A stretch of DNA of 64,000 nt from positions 54,897 through 118,896 of the forward strand of contig AJFK01000240.1 of assembly GCA_000467715.1 (NCBI GenBank), written 5' to 3'. Source of the DNA: Hysterium pulicare CBS 123377 (taxonomy: Eukaryota > Ascomycota > Dothideomycetes > Hysteriales > Hysteriaceae). The notes under the pieces are model-generated. The model did not search any database. It worked only from the letters and a program-made list of their open reading frames with translations, and was not told the origin of the DNA. Made by a program: the position numbers and the translations under genes. This document shows, piece by piece, positions 11,774-25,400 of the stretch (its first letter is position 1; each line of letters opens with the position of its first letter).

Positions 11774-14700
11774 GAATTGTTTTTCATATTGCATATATCG
11801 TATTCGCCCGTCATCGCATGAAGAGGCATGAGAGATTGACTCCATCGTCAATGGGTGGACTGAACTGAACATCTCGGGCTCGCAACAACTCTTCTACTGC
11901 AAGTTAGCGGCACGGTATCGCCCATTCACACTCAGTCAGCCATCCAAAAGTCAGCACAATGCACATGAGGCCTTCATCACACCAGTCATCACTGCGCCAC
12001 ATAAAAAGATTTTTCTTGGGGGTTGGATCGTTATCTACTTCTAGCAGAAACTGCGCCGCAACACTGCATGCATGAACGAGCTTATCAGGCGAACCAAATA
12101 GCGCCTCGATCCGTCCCGTCGCAGTCGCGCATCCCATGGTAATAACATGGGCCGAAACCACCCGAAAGTACAGCCGCACCCCCCGGCAACGCGAAAAGCG
12201 GTCCGCTGCCGCTTTTCTGCTTTAAAACATGTACTGTGCCGTAACGATGCATGTCCGCCCTTCAGCAGAATCCTTCGAGCCCTTCTTTTTTTTTACGAAA
12301 GTTGGAAAGCCACTGTCGTACATGTCAACGTGATTTCAAAGCGTTTTCGCGGACATCGGATGATCTCCTCAGGCCGTAATTTCCACCACGCGTAGGAATT
12401 GGCATATTGGGCAGCAGGACAACCTGGGATTGTCAGTCATGTGTTACACTTCGTATGTATGTATACTGTAGGGGCAAAGTCGTACAGCATTAGGTATTCC
12501 TCATCACCATGCATGTGCATGAACTCAGTGCACTCACGTACCTCGCGCGTTTTCCACGTGTTCTCCTCAAAATGTTCAGAGACATCTTAACCCAATGCCA
12601 AGGGTGGCACAGGTCATTCCTCTCCATCGTCATGACCGTCGTCGGATGAGGTCTCTCAAGCCGAAACTCCCCAAAACTCAACTCTCCACAATGCTGCAAG
12701 ATAACATGCTGGAACGAGCCATTCGGACAAAGTCACTCAGTCACTTGCCATCTCCTGCATTTCACACACTATTCTAACTATCCGAATCCCCATATACCCT
12801 TCTGATTGGACGCCTCAGAAAAAAAAGACCCTAAGCCATGAAAATCACATGACCTGTTTCTCCTGCACCTCATCACTATTGCGCACATGCATACGAGGCA
12901 CTGTTCCTTCCTGTCCCGCTTTTCCTTTCCCGCCCTTGTTCCCCGCCACGCCATGCCGCTTCATGCGTTCCAGCGTGGCAGGCAGAGTGGGCAGAGGAGG
13001 GGCGGTATGCAGGTGAGATTTTGGGAAAATGCGGCGTATTGGAGGTGTCCGTCCCCTGTCTCCCTGGTCACTGTCTTTACAGTATGTACGTCTGTATGTA
13101 TGTAGCTGCCTTTACTTAGGTATAGCCACGGAGACTGCGTACATGATGTGATGTATGGGTTTTGGGGGTTGGAGGTTGGGGAGGAGGGGGCATTTGTATC
13201 ACATGCATAAGCGCCGCCCCCCTTTCGAAATTTTTTTGCGACGCTCGGAATCTCTTGTTGTTGGGTTGGGTTGTTGATGCCCCGCCTTTCTGAAGGATCA
13301 CGGATCGAGTCGGTGCGAATGCGATGGAGGTGGAGTGCTGGAGAAGTGAGGCGGGAAAGTAGTGTGCGGAGTGTTCAGGGGTAAGGGACAGCACGCACGG
13401 GACAAGATGACGACGTCTTGGCCCGTTCTGAGGGGTAAACGGTTATGTGATGATTATGTGAGCGTGGGAGGTACATACTTACTTGATTTCCGTATAGTCG
13501 TAAATGAGGATACAGGGCGGGTCCTTGAAGGCTGCTGCGAGGTAGATTTGAGTTATTCTGATAGTGGGGTTTAGATATATGCATGCACGACAATTTGGGG
13601 CTATTGGAAAGGTACACTGCGAATATGTACGTATGCATGTCTGTATGTAAGGGGATGCTTGGCGGTACCACATAGGATCACCATATCGGACTTCAGATCG
13701 TGAGCGGGATGATTCCGCTCTCGATGGGACGGTTGCTTATTCAGGATACGGAGATTCCATCTTGATTTGAGACATGCATTGCTGCTTCCTAGTAGTTAAA
13801 GATACGGATGGTTTATTTTAGAAAAGGAAATTCAAGGTGACGATCGAGGATGAGGTTTTCATAGCTTTAATCCTGGAACCATGAACGGTTTCTGAAACCA
13901 GACATTTTTCGTATTGGTTATTTTGGTGTGCATTTCTCATCTCTTGTTCAAGTTCATCAATTCACCGCTTACCAGTCAGTCGTAAATACATACAATACTT
14001 CGACATGGCGCTCACTTATGAAGCCCCACAAGCCTTCATCCACATAGAATCCAAACGATCCACGGGCTTGCATCTCTCCCCTCTTTTGCGCTCCTCCTCA
14101 CAGCGGGGGAGGGATGGAGGGAGACAGGATCACATTCATATTCCCGTGCCGCAAAACCCACCAAAGAGCTGACCCCCACGCATCCTCTCGGCGATTTATC
14201 TATGAAAGAGCCGACATCCCATTGGAAGTCCCGCTGAACGATTTTGTCTCGGAAAAAGGGTGATCATACGGTGCGGGCAACCATCATGTTTTGCGGACGC
14301 ACAACCGGCGGACGTGATAGGATCTACAGGCGCAGCTGTACCGCGTCGCTGTCTGCATCCATATGTAGCAGGGATAGTTGAAGGAGTAGATGGATGGATG
14401 AATGGACGGGTGGGAAGTGGGATGCGGCGTAGTTGAGTCGTACGTTTGCAAAGACGGGCTGCTGCTGAAGCTTCGTGAGGAGGATTCGAACATACGATAA
14501 ATAACGATATAGAAAAGTCCAGATCCCGAAAGTCCAGCTTCCTGCAGGCCTGGTCACTTCTCCGTCCGATCAGATCAGTCGATGGGTTCCGAAAGAGGGA
14601 AAGGTGAAGATCCGACGGAATCCAATCATGTTTCAGAATTTGAGCTGTGCTTGAATTTTTTCTGATTGGACGAAAGCATTTCATCGTGGCTACTGTTTAA

Positions 14701-17700
14701 AGTTTTCAGCCGACGAAAGTGACACCCGTCACACTTGTCACGAGCCGAGCGAAGTCTAGTGGAAACAGTTTGTGGCTTTCTCGCCAATTGATTCGGAGAG
14801 ATGTGGTATTCTAAACGAAACCGAAAACGAGACCAAAGGAAAAAAAATTAAATTCCTGCGAGCCGTGCCGCAGGTCAGGACCGTTGCCGAAACTTTATTT
14901 CCCTGAAAATCGACTCGACTTGCCCAATCAACCCCGTCCCGCCGTTTTATAGAATGGATATACCCGTTTTAGGAATGGCCTAGTTGAAAAATGTTGATGA
15001 TGTGATTGTGAGATGATGCAGCTCATGCGCATGCGCATGCGCATATGCGTACAGTATCGATTTGTATCTGTCTGCCCATCTACGGAACGCCACGACGCGG
15101 TTCCGCGAGGATGGATCCCCTGATTTGCAGTGTCGAGTCAGCAGAAGAGTCATCGGTAGTAGATATGCACTGTGCGGGGTTTTCGGTCGTGCCGAACGCG
15201 TCAGCATGTTCCTATTCGTGAAAAAAGTGTGAATTGTTGTTGAGCGAGTTGGTGGCGGGTGATGTTTTCTCATGGGATGTAATCATTGGTGGTGACCAGG
15301 AACATGTCGATTAGATCGATCGGGATGGGTGCGCGGCATCTGCGATGAAGCTTTTGTTGGATAGATATGTTTCAGATAGCGAGATATGTGTGTGAGCTGA
15401 CTGCACGGAAGACGTTCGATGGCCTCTACAGTACTATTGGGATCAGGGAGTTTCCATGCATCTGAACTCTCCCAGATGTTCTCTGGTTGCGTTCTCGCTA
15501 TGGTTCACGAATCACCGCCCTACAATCTATTTATCGAAGCAAAGAGTTTCCAATCATTCCCGAATCGGGTAGACCACGAACGCCTTCCACCCTTGCCCGG
15601 TAATGAAATGAAGTTTTGGCGCATATCATGAACCTCTATTTTAGCTTCTTGAGGCAAGATTTTGGTACCCGCGACTGCCGCGGGTGAGATCTTCCCGGTT
15701 GCAAGTTTACCAAGATCCAGAACTGCGTGCTGATGAAAGGGTAGTAGTGGCAGACGGTTCGATGGCGTTGGCCATTTCGGTGTCATTACGGTGCCGTTTG
15801 AACGGTTGACGGTAGACGGACGGTTGACGGGTTCAGCTTCCGAAGCGGCTGTTCCTCTCGCTTGGTGGCGTAGCCAAGTTCCGGCTTCGGTCCTTCTATA
15901 GTCACGCCTTACATCTCAGTGAGACGCTGATATCTCGGTCTACGCGTCAAGTATCGCGTATTAGTGGGGGCAAAATATTTTTTCGACTCATCTTCGATTC
16001 TTCTCGATCAGTGAAGCTCATTTTTATAAGCGATTGATTGCTCCAAAGTTATCTAGCAGTCCTGAATCGAAGTAGAAGTAGCCAATGACCATACCGGGAC
16101 GTATATAGAAGCCTCAGACCCGTAGATGATCTTGTCGATGACGATCATGCATCCAGATATCGTGAAGGCATCTTGAGGTTGCGATGGCTGATTTTGCAGC
16201 GCTGAAGGCGCGACATGCCTGAAACGGCAGATTCCGAGTCTCCAGAGACTTTTCTTGATTCGTTCAGTAGATGAGGCGAGGACTCGTATTCGTACTCGAT
16301 GGATCTGCACTGGGCCGTTTCTGAAGCTTTTGTCGTAAATTCTATGTCGTTATGTGTATTTAGCGTAAAGACGGCACTTAGTCTTCCTCCGCCGATCTTG
16401 AGTGCTGCGAGATGGGAAAATGTGGTAATTGTTAGCTCTATCCGGGTATCCTATCATGCTGTGTATGTTGTAGACATACGTATAAACAGTGACTGCGAGT
16501 CATTCACCGATGAAGTTTGTGCAACAGGGCGGTGAGATGCCGACCAGGGGTTTTTGATGTTGGGAGATCATCCCTCGGTAGTTCTCAATCATGAACGTGC
16601 TAAAGCGCTCTAGTTAGGTAGCTAACGTGACAGACGTCAACGTGGCTTGCAGCTCAAGTTCGCGGATTGAAGCTAGAGCAGTGAAGTCCCGTTCCCGGGT
16701 CGATAAAGCGGGACAAGTTGCGCGGTTGGCGCCCGAAGAGAACAAGAAGAGAGTATTAGGGCGTTAGTGGGCGGGACGTTCATCAAGTGAAGCTGCAGAT
16801 TCTCTTCGGTCATGGGACATGGAAAACGCAGGTTTGTGAATAATCTCGATTTTGACGGATGATGGTTCTCGGGAAGGCGCTCTGGGTGAACTTCCGATCG
16901 TGAGGCATTCATTCTTCCGAGGGTTGCAGTCCTGCCGTTCCCTTTCGCCAATAAACTTTCTATGATACAGCCCTTGCGGTGAACTCCAATTTTCTAGTCT
17001 CCAGGCCAGTTGAGGCCGTTCTCATCAAATCCGTATGTACAATATTACAGACAACAAAAATAAAGGAGAAAAAGAAGATGTCGATGCACAATCTGCTGAG
17101 TACCAAGCGATCCGCGAGGATCTTTAGCTATAAGTCTTTAGATCTATACGAATTGCGTAGCAAATGTAAACAGCTACAGAGCAAGGAAAAGTCGGAGCAG
17201 AGTAATTTGCCCATACTGGGGTATAATGCGAATCTGACAAGAAAGTCCGTGTTCGGTCGAAAAAGACTGCGAGAAAGTATCATCAAAGTTGAAAATGATG
17301 CAAAAATAATAGCGTATAAAAGCACAATGTTGTTGTGCCAAGTGTACCATTCTTTCGCTAACCCCTGAACCCCAAATGCGAGACTAGTCTCCAATTGAAA
17401 AGATATGATTCGAAATAGGACGATGCAAGTGTGATATTGTTGCTTATATGTAGGGTATCAAATTGAATTAAAAAAAGCGGATATGTAAGGACGTTCAAGT
17501 TCATGCCTCCATACTAGTAGGTAGGAACACGTCGTTGTGCGGATAATGCTGTTTCGATTCGAAAAAAAAGAGTGCGTAAAGAATTGCGCCGTTTGGTCAA
17601 CACTGGTGGTCTAGGTACTCCAGTTGCCTGCATCATCGATTTTTACAAATAAAGTGAATTTGGACACTAGGATTAACTGTTTTTGCGGATGCTTCTACAT

Positions 17701-17736
17701 CTCTTAGGGTGTTATTCATTAACGGAGGTAACGATA
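11774..17736. other. Six-kilobase gene-poor region downstream of the bZIP gene
   Basis: No open frame here has motifs, splice continuity or codon structure that I trust. The sequence has scattered short TGTATG/GTATGTACG runs (for example near 13080-13103), pyrimidine-rich stretches and one alternating purine-pyrimidine tract (15024-15052). Frames up to about 160 codons exist (for example 14196-14684 minus) but look random. It may hold non-coding transcripts or decayed sequence; neither is visible. Confidence 0.45.
15024..15052. repeat. Alternating pyrimidine-purine tract (CATGCG repeat)
   Basis: Three CATGCG units followed by CATATGCGTAC give 29 bp of uninterrupted pyrimidine-purine alternation. 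Such tracts can adopt left-handed Z-DNA under supercoiling. It sits in non-coding sequence, so a structural role is only a possibility. Confidence 0.8.
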
Positions 17737-19425
17737 TTACTGTGAACGGTTGTCACGCCCGGGTCCAGGAGGTCCAAGAGGCCCGGGGGGTCCAGGAGGC
17801 GCTGGAGGCCAGTTCCTGTTGTCGTACCGACTAGCGTCAGAGGCAAACGGATCGCGCAGAGTTGGCCTTTGCGGAGGTTGAGGATGCATTTCCAGTGGCT
17901 GTCTGTGATCCCGCAGATCCAGTTGTTGTTGAGGTCCACGACTCATCGCTTGACCTGCTTGCGGTGCAGGCACCAATGGAGGAAATGCAGGGGTGGTGTA
18001 CGACTGGGGCTGTGGTTGCGATCCAGGTCCAAGTAAGGGTGTTGGCGGAGGCCCTGACACTGGGTGATAACTGCTTGTTCTTCTTCGAACATTACGGTCC
18101 ATGTCCCGATGCTCCGGAGTCTCAGAGTACCCAGAATAAGATCCAGGGCCACTACTAGTCGAGGAAGGCCCAATTGAGGGGCGGCGATGGCGTGGTGAAG
18201 GTGGGCGTTGATAGTGTCGATGATCTCCAGGTTGTTGGTAAACGAGCGACCTGTAATGGTCCCTTTCGCCGCGATAATAATCGACGTCTTCCGTCGCGTC
18301 ACGTAGCTGTTGCTCCAGTTTTGCAATAGTTGTGGAAGCTTCCCTCTCTTTTTCCTTTCGTCGTGCTCGGAATCGCGCTGAGGCTCCTGCGTTTCGCTTT
18401 CTCTTCTCATCTGCGACTTTTGAAGCTGCCTGAACGTCGACAGGGATTTGAACATGATGTCCTCCATGAGTCTTCATGGTGAGAAGTTGATAGCTACTCT
18501 GTCCAGTAGATGCCACAGGAATGTAACTGCGTTCGGTTTCCATTGTGATAGGCGGATTGAACTCTTGAGCCTGGGAAGTGGTGGGGATTGTAATATACGA
18601 TCCGGACTGGCCTGAAGCAGACTGTTCATACTGTCCACTTGATGCTAGTGATGCAGGTTGGCTAAAGGGAGAATAGGATGTCATAGGGCTCGCACTTCCA
18701 GATTGGGCAAAGCCAATACTTCGGCGCCTGAGGTCATTTCGCACAAGTCCAGGTGGAGGAGTTGGCGCTGTCGGTGGGACTGTTGTGAAATATCCTGTCC
18801 GGATTCCTATGGGCGGGGTCGGGAGAGGTGGTACCTGGGGCTCGCCCATGTATGAGCGAGTGCTTGGTGAGAGGAATGGGGATTGGTGTGCGTCAATGGT
18901 TCCTGTTGGAGCATTTAGAACCCCCAAGCTTTGGGTACGGTGAAGTGTCGGAGATCGCGGGCTAAGCATGTGTCTCGCTGGGCCTCTACTAGGCGGAGGA
19001 AACTGTCTGTTCAGCATGGCAATCTCTTCCTGGCTCGAGTCGACGCTTGTCGGTCGGTTCAATGAGGGAAGGCTGGGAGCTGTCGAGTCCACCGGAGAAG
19101 GTGATTCCATCTGGGCTGCACTTCGTCGACGGCCTCGCTGCTCACCCAAATCAGACTGGGGGTTCAGCATAGATTGAACTCCCAGTGGCCTATTACCGGC
19201 TCTTCTCTCCGAAGACGGAGTGGGCGGAGTGCCAGATAGCTGACGTAAAGGTGGAAGAGCAATACCTGCCCCGCCAGGAGCATCGTGCTGGCTGTCCGTC
19301 TGCAAGGAATGCATGGCCATGCGGACATTGGTCGGAGAGGTCTTGGGGGCTTCTTGAGGATGTCTACTGGGGAGGACATCTTGTGGAGGGCTTGACTGAG
19401 ATCCTGGCGCACCCGGCCGCGACAT
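17737..19425 (-). CDS. bZIP transcription factor
   Basis: Nuclear DNA-binding regulator. From the first in-frame ATG at 19425 the protein has 562 residues. A basic region near residues 340-362 contains KRKRNAGASARFRARRKEKE, with the invariant N-x2-A-x2-R core of bZIP DNA contacts (here NAGASARFR). A short, weak zipper follows (KLEQQLRDATEDVDYYRGER). The rest is long, disordered and rich in Pro/Ser/Gln, with the conserved-looking block RPLGVQSMLNPQ upstream and a Pro-Gly-rich C-terminus. The frame stays open past the ATG to about 19800 but only begins with GTG, and the sequence from about 19690 still looks coding (SKQIIVAAPVVSALPY). A 5' exon with the true start is therefore likely and not resolved. 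The gene lies alone in a 15 kb gene-poor island. The specific bZIP subfamily is not assigned. Confidence 0.85.
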   Translation of the reverse strand: MSRPGAPGSQSSPPQDVLPSRHPQEAPKTSPTNVRMAMHSLQTDSQHDAPGGAGIALPPLRQLSGTPPTPSSERRAGNRPLGVQSMLNPQSDLGEQRGRRRSAAQMESPSPVDSTAPSLPSLNRPTSVDSSQEEIAMLNRQFPPPSRGPARHMLSPRSPTLHRTQSLGVLNAPTGTIDAHQSPFLSPSTRSYMGEPQVPPLPTPPIGIRTGYFTTVPPTAPTPPPGLVRNDLRRRSIGFAQSGSASPMTSYSPFSQPASLASSGQYEQSASGQSGSYITIPTTSQAQEFNPPITMETERSYIPVASTGQSSYQLLTMKTHGGHHVQIPVDVQAASKVADEKRKRNAGASARFRARRKEKEREASTTIAKLEQQLRDATEDVDYYRGERDHYRSLVYQQPGDHRHYQRPPSPRHRRPSIGPSSTSSGPGSYSGYSETPEHRDMDRNVRRRTSSYHPVSGPPPTPLLGPGSQPQPQSYTTPAFPPLVPAPQAGQAMSRGPQQQLDLRDHRQPLEMHPQPPQRPTLRDPFASDASRYDNRNWPPAPPGPPGPLGPPGPGRDNRSQ

Positions 19426-22400
19426 CAGGATCCTTTCGTCGTCGAAGCCCCTCTGCCCACGATGAGCCAACCATGGGCGATCCTGTCCAGCGAACCCTCC
19501 TTGGCGGGGTAGAGGTGAGTCTTCCAGGTACGGCTTGCGGTCGTCCGTATACGGCGGGGTCAATGATGGGTGAATTCGCTGCGGTATCTGGCCTCGGTAA
19601 TGACTGTGAGAGTATGGAAGAGCGGAGACTACTGGGGCAGCCACGATGATTTGTTTGGAGGGGTCGTCGGATGAACGCCCCGGGTAGAAGTAGGTGAAGG
19701 TGGCAGAGGAGGAAGAATGAAGACGAAGAAGAAGACGAACAGAATTGGGCAGACGGCAAACACAGTAATTAGCGAAGGGTACTGGCCTTGGACGACAGCG
19801 CACGGAACGATGTCAGACAAGATCAGATTAATACGATTGTGGAGTAAGCTCCATGCTGGTGGTCGAGGACGCAGGGACGTTCGGTTCAGAAGCTCAGTGC
19901 GCGAGTGGACATTACACGATGGGGCGGATGGGGTTGGTGGGCAGTTGGGAAGTTGGGAAGTTGGAAGAGGGATATCAGGCCCGTGACCGTGCTGCGCTGT
20001 GGGTAACGCAGCCACTGATATAGATGTTGCGGTGAGGGTTGGGTGTGCACTGTGAATGATCAGCCCTCACCGGCAGCAAGCAAATCATTAATGATGCATG
20101 CTTGACACGACCCCTGCTGCACGGCCTACCGCCAGAAGGGAAAGGCATCAACGTACATCATCCACCCTGTCGCTTGGAGGGCCGGGCTAGGCATGCCAGG
20201 TGTTGCTGGCAACGCACCGCCATGGCTCGTTGCGGCACGACCGCTGCATGCTGGACTGAGGGCCATGCGCGGAAGGCGGGACGCGGTGGAGCAGTCGTAG
20301 TGGGTGTAGGCCAGAGACTCGGTGGCTCGCTCGTCACCTCTCACCTCTCACCTCGCACCTCTCACCTCGCGCGCCCTGGGTAAGCCGCTGCCATTATTCC
20401 CATGCCGGCCTCGAGATGCCGCATCGCAGGCGCGCATGGTGCGACACTTACTCGACAGCCAGGCCGCTCCCCAGCAGCTCAACCACAGCGCCATGATCTG
20501 CCGTAGCCTCCACGAGATCAATGCTGGCTGCGCCGCGATCATGGACAGTGGCGCTGCGGCCGCTTGCTTGTTGCTGGTGCTGTTGCTGTTGCTACTGTTG
20601 CCCTAAGCTTCCAGCAGCGGATGCACCCCGGCTCGCCTCCAGAAAAGCTCTCGATGGCTTGGCGGCAGAACAGGCGGGCACTCCTTAGAATGTCAGAATG
20701 ACCCGCCAGGGCCTTCGGGCTTGCAGCGCTGTTGAAAGGTGGAGGCAGAGGGCATGGCCCTGGGCAGAATCTGCAGCCTCTCAGCCGCTCTGCACCAATC
20801 GATGCGACAAGGCCGGAGGTGAGGCTTAAGCAGGCCACGCGGAGACGGTCTACAGCGAAGAAGCATCACTCCGCCGTTAAAGAAAAAGCGAAGCCCCTGG
20901 TGCGCTTCCTTTTCTTCGGGTTCTTCGGGAGCGCCTTGCCGTTCTTTGATTTCCCCAAATATCGCCAACAAATGTCCGATGATGCCAGACGCTCATGCAG
21001 TCGCCATCTCATGCACCAGAAACAGGTCTGAGGCGACTGCCTCGCACAGCATATGGTCAACCGCTCCTCGCCCGCGGGTGCTGCTCAGTGCTGAATCATC
21101 CGGGGCCTTCGCCACGCCCTGGCCCAGCTTTGTTATTTGGGATGTTGCAAACACAGAGTGTGCAGCATGGCCAAACATAGCAAATAGCAAATCAGATAGG
21201 CGGCATCCCGGGCCATAGCGACGAGTCGTATTGGTCGTTGGTGATACCCGCTTGGATCTCGAGGGGTCGTCAGCACCCACAGCAAAACCCCACTCCGGCA
21301 ACGCCCAGTATGGCCTGCACTCGAGGACGTTTTTGTTCTGCCCCTTCGCCGCCTCTGGGGGTTGCTCCGGCGCCAGATGGTTTCCAGAGTGGTCGGCGGA
21401 GTCTAACAAGCAGAGCTTGCACCTGCCTGCGCCCCCAGGACGCCAGATTCGATCGAATTTGCTTCTGCAAAAATGGCCTGATGATCGATTAGACGAGCTG
21501 CGAGGATGACGGAAATACGTCAGTTATGTCGGGCATCAGCAGCGACCCTCGACCCTGGCCCTGGCAGCGGCCAACGTCTTCAGGGCTTGTTTATTGCCTG
21601 CCGCGCCGAGGCCCAAATATGCGATCGTCGGCAGGCGAGGAGCCTCCACGGCGGCGTGCCTGGCCGAGCGAGCATTGCAAAGCTGGGGTGCCGAGTGCGA
21701 GCAGGTGGACGATGCTGGGAGTGCGGCGCGTGAACTGTGAAGTGCTCCTGCGAACGCATACATGAAGCAGTCGTCGGAGCCCAACAACATCACGTCCCAG
21801 CACAGCAGATCATGTTCCCGACGGAGTGAAGCGATGCACGTCGGCAGCGAGAGGGCTGGGCTGGGGGAAATTGCGACCAAGCCATCCATCGTCCGCCCAC
21901 ACCTCGCAAGAATTCTGCCTCGCTGGCCTTCCTCGCCTTCCATCATCCCTCGCGCCCGTGGGGGTGGTTTCTGCTACCCGAGCTAAATAAGCTCCCCTGG
22001 CGCTTGGCCCAGAATGATGCGCATCTCTCCCGGCTGGTCGGGCTCCCGGCATGCTGCCATGGTAAAAGGTATTCACTGCTAATCTATGGCCTAGCATGGC
22101 AGCATAGTACAGTAAAGAGCTTGAAAGGGGTCTGTCATGGCTCAATGCGGTAGGCGGTAGGCTTCTCGGGGGCATCTACAGATTGATTCTCGTGCTTCAC
22201 TGTCGTTGCATTTAGCTAGGGGCTGTCATTGGGCTTCAAAACGGCCATCCCTGCGTGCATTGCATAGCTATTTGATCATGTGCGGGCTGGCCAGGCCGCC
22301 CCCGGAATTCAAGTATATTCCAGCTTGAGAAAATTTTGTGATTGGCTGCTTTTTGGCGTCCTTTTGCTCTGCACACGATTCCTCCTCTTTTTCTTTTCCG

Positions 22401-25400
22401 TAACCCCCAACTTCTGATGGCATCCGCGGTTGCTGCTTCGCATGCACGCCCCCGCTCGCTATGATCCATCGTGTCCACCAACGACGCCCACGTTCTGTGG
22501 CTTTGCGCCCTCGTGTTGATCCAATGCGGCAAGACTGTGGATCGCTTTTGGCGTGTCCGTCACCGTCGTGGTTTGGTGTGCACTTGTATCACCGTCAGCA
22601 GGGACCAGGGAGGGGAAACCGCATGCCGGCCAGCACCAGGTCCTCTCTTCCCCGCAGCAGCAGAGGTATAAAAAGCATGGACCGCTATTAAGCGTCTCAC
22701 ATTATTATGTACATGCGACCCCTCACATTGTCTCCATTTTTCTTTTTTTCACAAACCCGAAGTTGCTCAAACGCTCCAAGCGCATTTCCGTCTCGAACTG
22801 ACTCTGCTCGGTAGGATTTGGGCAGCATCAGATCAAAGCCGGAGCTTTTCTCCAGCAGGAATGAATTGACTTCCGGGGAAGGGCGGTTGCAGTACCCGAG
22901 CAGCGCTCTGATCAAGGGGCATGACTCGAAGGGTGATAGCTCGCATCCGGGTCCATGGTCAACGCTGCGCCGTCAGCTGGATTCGATGTGATCGGGTAAC
23001 CGTTTCGAGAGATCGAAGATTCTGCGGCAAAGCTAGAAGCCAATTCGGTCTACCACCTGTTTCCGGGTCCAAACTGTCGGTTCAAACTCGTCTCAAAACG
23101 AAGGGGGCGCTCTGGTTTCGCCTATGATCAACTGGCATTCATTACCCCAGCCGCGGCAGGCGTTCAGAGGAGCCCCCCTCGTGAAATTACAGAGTACGAG
23201 CCACCGGCATGTTCCAGGGCAACTCACGAGGTCATCCGTCTGTCGGAGACGGGACCAGGCGACGCTGCCGCACTCCCTTCGTTTCCAGGCTGTTGGCTAA
23301 ACGGCCTCCCGCATCGTGGGCAACGAAGGGGTGTGTTGTGTGTGTGTACTGCGTAGTACAGGAGTCGGCATTTGTGCTGACCCGTCTTTTGCTTGTTAGC
23401 CCTGGTCGGTGGCTTGAGCATCCAGCTATCTCGTTCCGGTTTGGAATTGAGATTTCCCCCTCCACAATAAACAAACCCTGTGAGAAGTCACATTTGGCAT
23501 GGCCCACCATGACCTCATTTTGTGCAATCGGTGCTAGGAAATTGCGCACTGCTGGGAACTAGGGTTGGGCCGGGATGAAGTCGTTCCCGATGGATGATGT
23601 TGACCTGCGTGGCCTCAACACCAGCCTTCCATGTCAAACCTCATCGTAGCGGCCACGGCAAGTAGGCAAGGCTGCGAAGAATGGGAAAGTAGAGCTGCCC
23701 GTCATGATTCAATCAGCCGTTATGACGCCTTGTAAGCGACACCTGTACCCACGGCTCATTCTGATGGGGCTCTTGGAAGTAATTTTAAACTTAACGTCAC
23801 GCGGTCAAGTTGCAGATCAGCGCAACATCCATGCGCACTACGCATACCCTTCTTCAGCTTCGAGAAATAACAAATATTCCTCCCCTTTCTTCCAAGGCCA
23901 AATCGAGTCAGCCAATTTCCGAAACGGTACCGACTGAACGGCCACAGCTGCCTCCAAATGACCAGCAAAGGAGATAGCTCAGCCTTGAAATGCAGAAGCT
24001 GCGGTTTGAGAAGCATACCCACAGCGTAATGCATGCGCAGAAGGGAAAAGACATCACACTCCACTTCGCTCTCCTTCTCCGTATTATTGAGCTCCCTGTT
24101 TGAGGAGATACCCAGTACTTTCGGGGTTCACCAAACTCAGGCTCAATACTTCTTATTGATAAGCCAGCCCTGTCGAATGCTTGGACCCTACTCAATGCTG
24201 TGCAAGTCATGTCGAGCTGCAGATGTGCTACTATTTCAGTTTATCCAGGGCAAAGTGAAAGAACATAGATTCCGAGCCATGCACGGAGAAAGCATCGGCC
24301 AGTCTCGTTCCTTGCCCATAGAAGGATGGCGATATTTTATCAGAGCGGCCGCATAGCCGCGACCACCCGCTTTAATAAGTCAGGCATTAGCCACTATCAA
24401 AACGTCGGAGCAAGGTCCATCGCAGCTGTCCTCGTGGTCGCGTCAGAATAGTTTTCCCTTTCAAAAATGATGATAGGTCACAGCGCAATTAATTCCAGGA
24501 ACAAGGAAGTCACTATTTTCGATAGTCGCATTCTTTAAAAAACCCACACACGCAACCAAGGCGCAACGAAGCTTAGGCTTTAACCGCTCGCGAGGTCGTA
24601 GTTCCCGCTCTTGGAGTTTGATAAGAGAAATTAGGCACGGCGCCTTATCGCGAGCGGGCGAAGGAATATTCTAAAGACATCCTGTCATTGTGTAACAGCG
24701 GGCGGAATTGTTCCAGAAAAAGCTCAAGAACATTCCTTTCATTTATCCGCGACAGAGGTCGACACCTCACAATTTCGTCCGCCTCGCTTTTTTTTCTTCT
24801 TCTCTCGCCAGCCAGCATGATTCTGACTTGTCGCAAAATCCAATTCCATAAGTATAAACGCCTTGAACAAAATAGGGAATGGACTCGAATAAGCCAAGTG
24901 TCTATCTGTGTATCTCTCGCAAGCAATTCGCGATTCGGGTTTCTCATCATCCAGGCACCAAACCCTCAATTGGCACTTACGCCGACGCATGCCGCCCAAG
25001 CCCCGTTCGAGATTTCCAGCAAGGGTACCTATTCAGGACATGTCGACCGTCCCAATTCAAGCGGCCCAATTCCGAGATCTGCGATTATTCGTCGGGAAGA
25101 CATTCCTTGCTTCAAGCATCCCTTTTCAGCCTTTCTCCTGTCGAGCAGCTAATGAAATGGTGAACCCTTGATGTGTTTGGCGGCCCTGTTTCATCACGCC
25201 TCACGCGGCTTCGTCTCGTGCCTGCAAAAGAAAGCAAGCGTGGCAAGCAGGCAAGCTCCTGCTGCAACAGACCTGTCAACTACTTAGACTGGCGAGGAGA
25301 GAAAGAGCCCCGCCAGACCCACTTAAACACCTGCGCTTTCAGCCAAGCGAAACGAGTGATGCTACATCGCATCGTTTCTTTTTTTTCTCAGCTTGCCTCC

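Noticed and set aside
16979-17368. 129-codon + strand frame downstream of the bZIP gene
   Set aside because: GTG start, Lys/Ser-rich random composition and no homology that I recognise.
22665-22675. TATA-like GGTATAAAAAG
   Set aside because: No gene with coding features follows it within a plausible distance.
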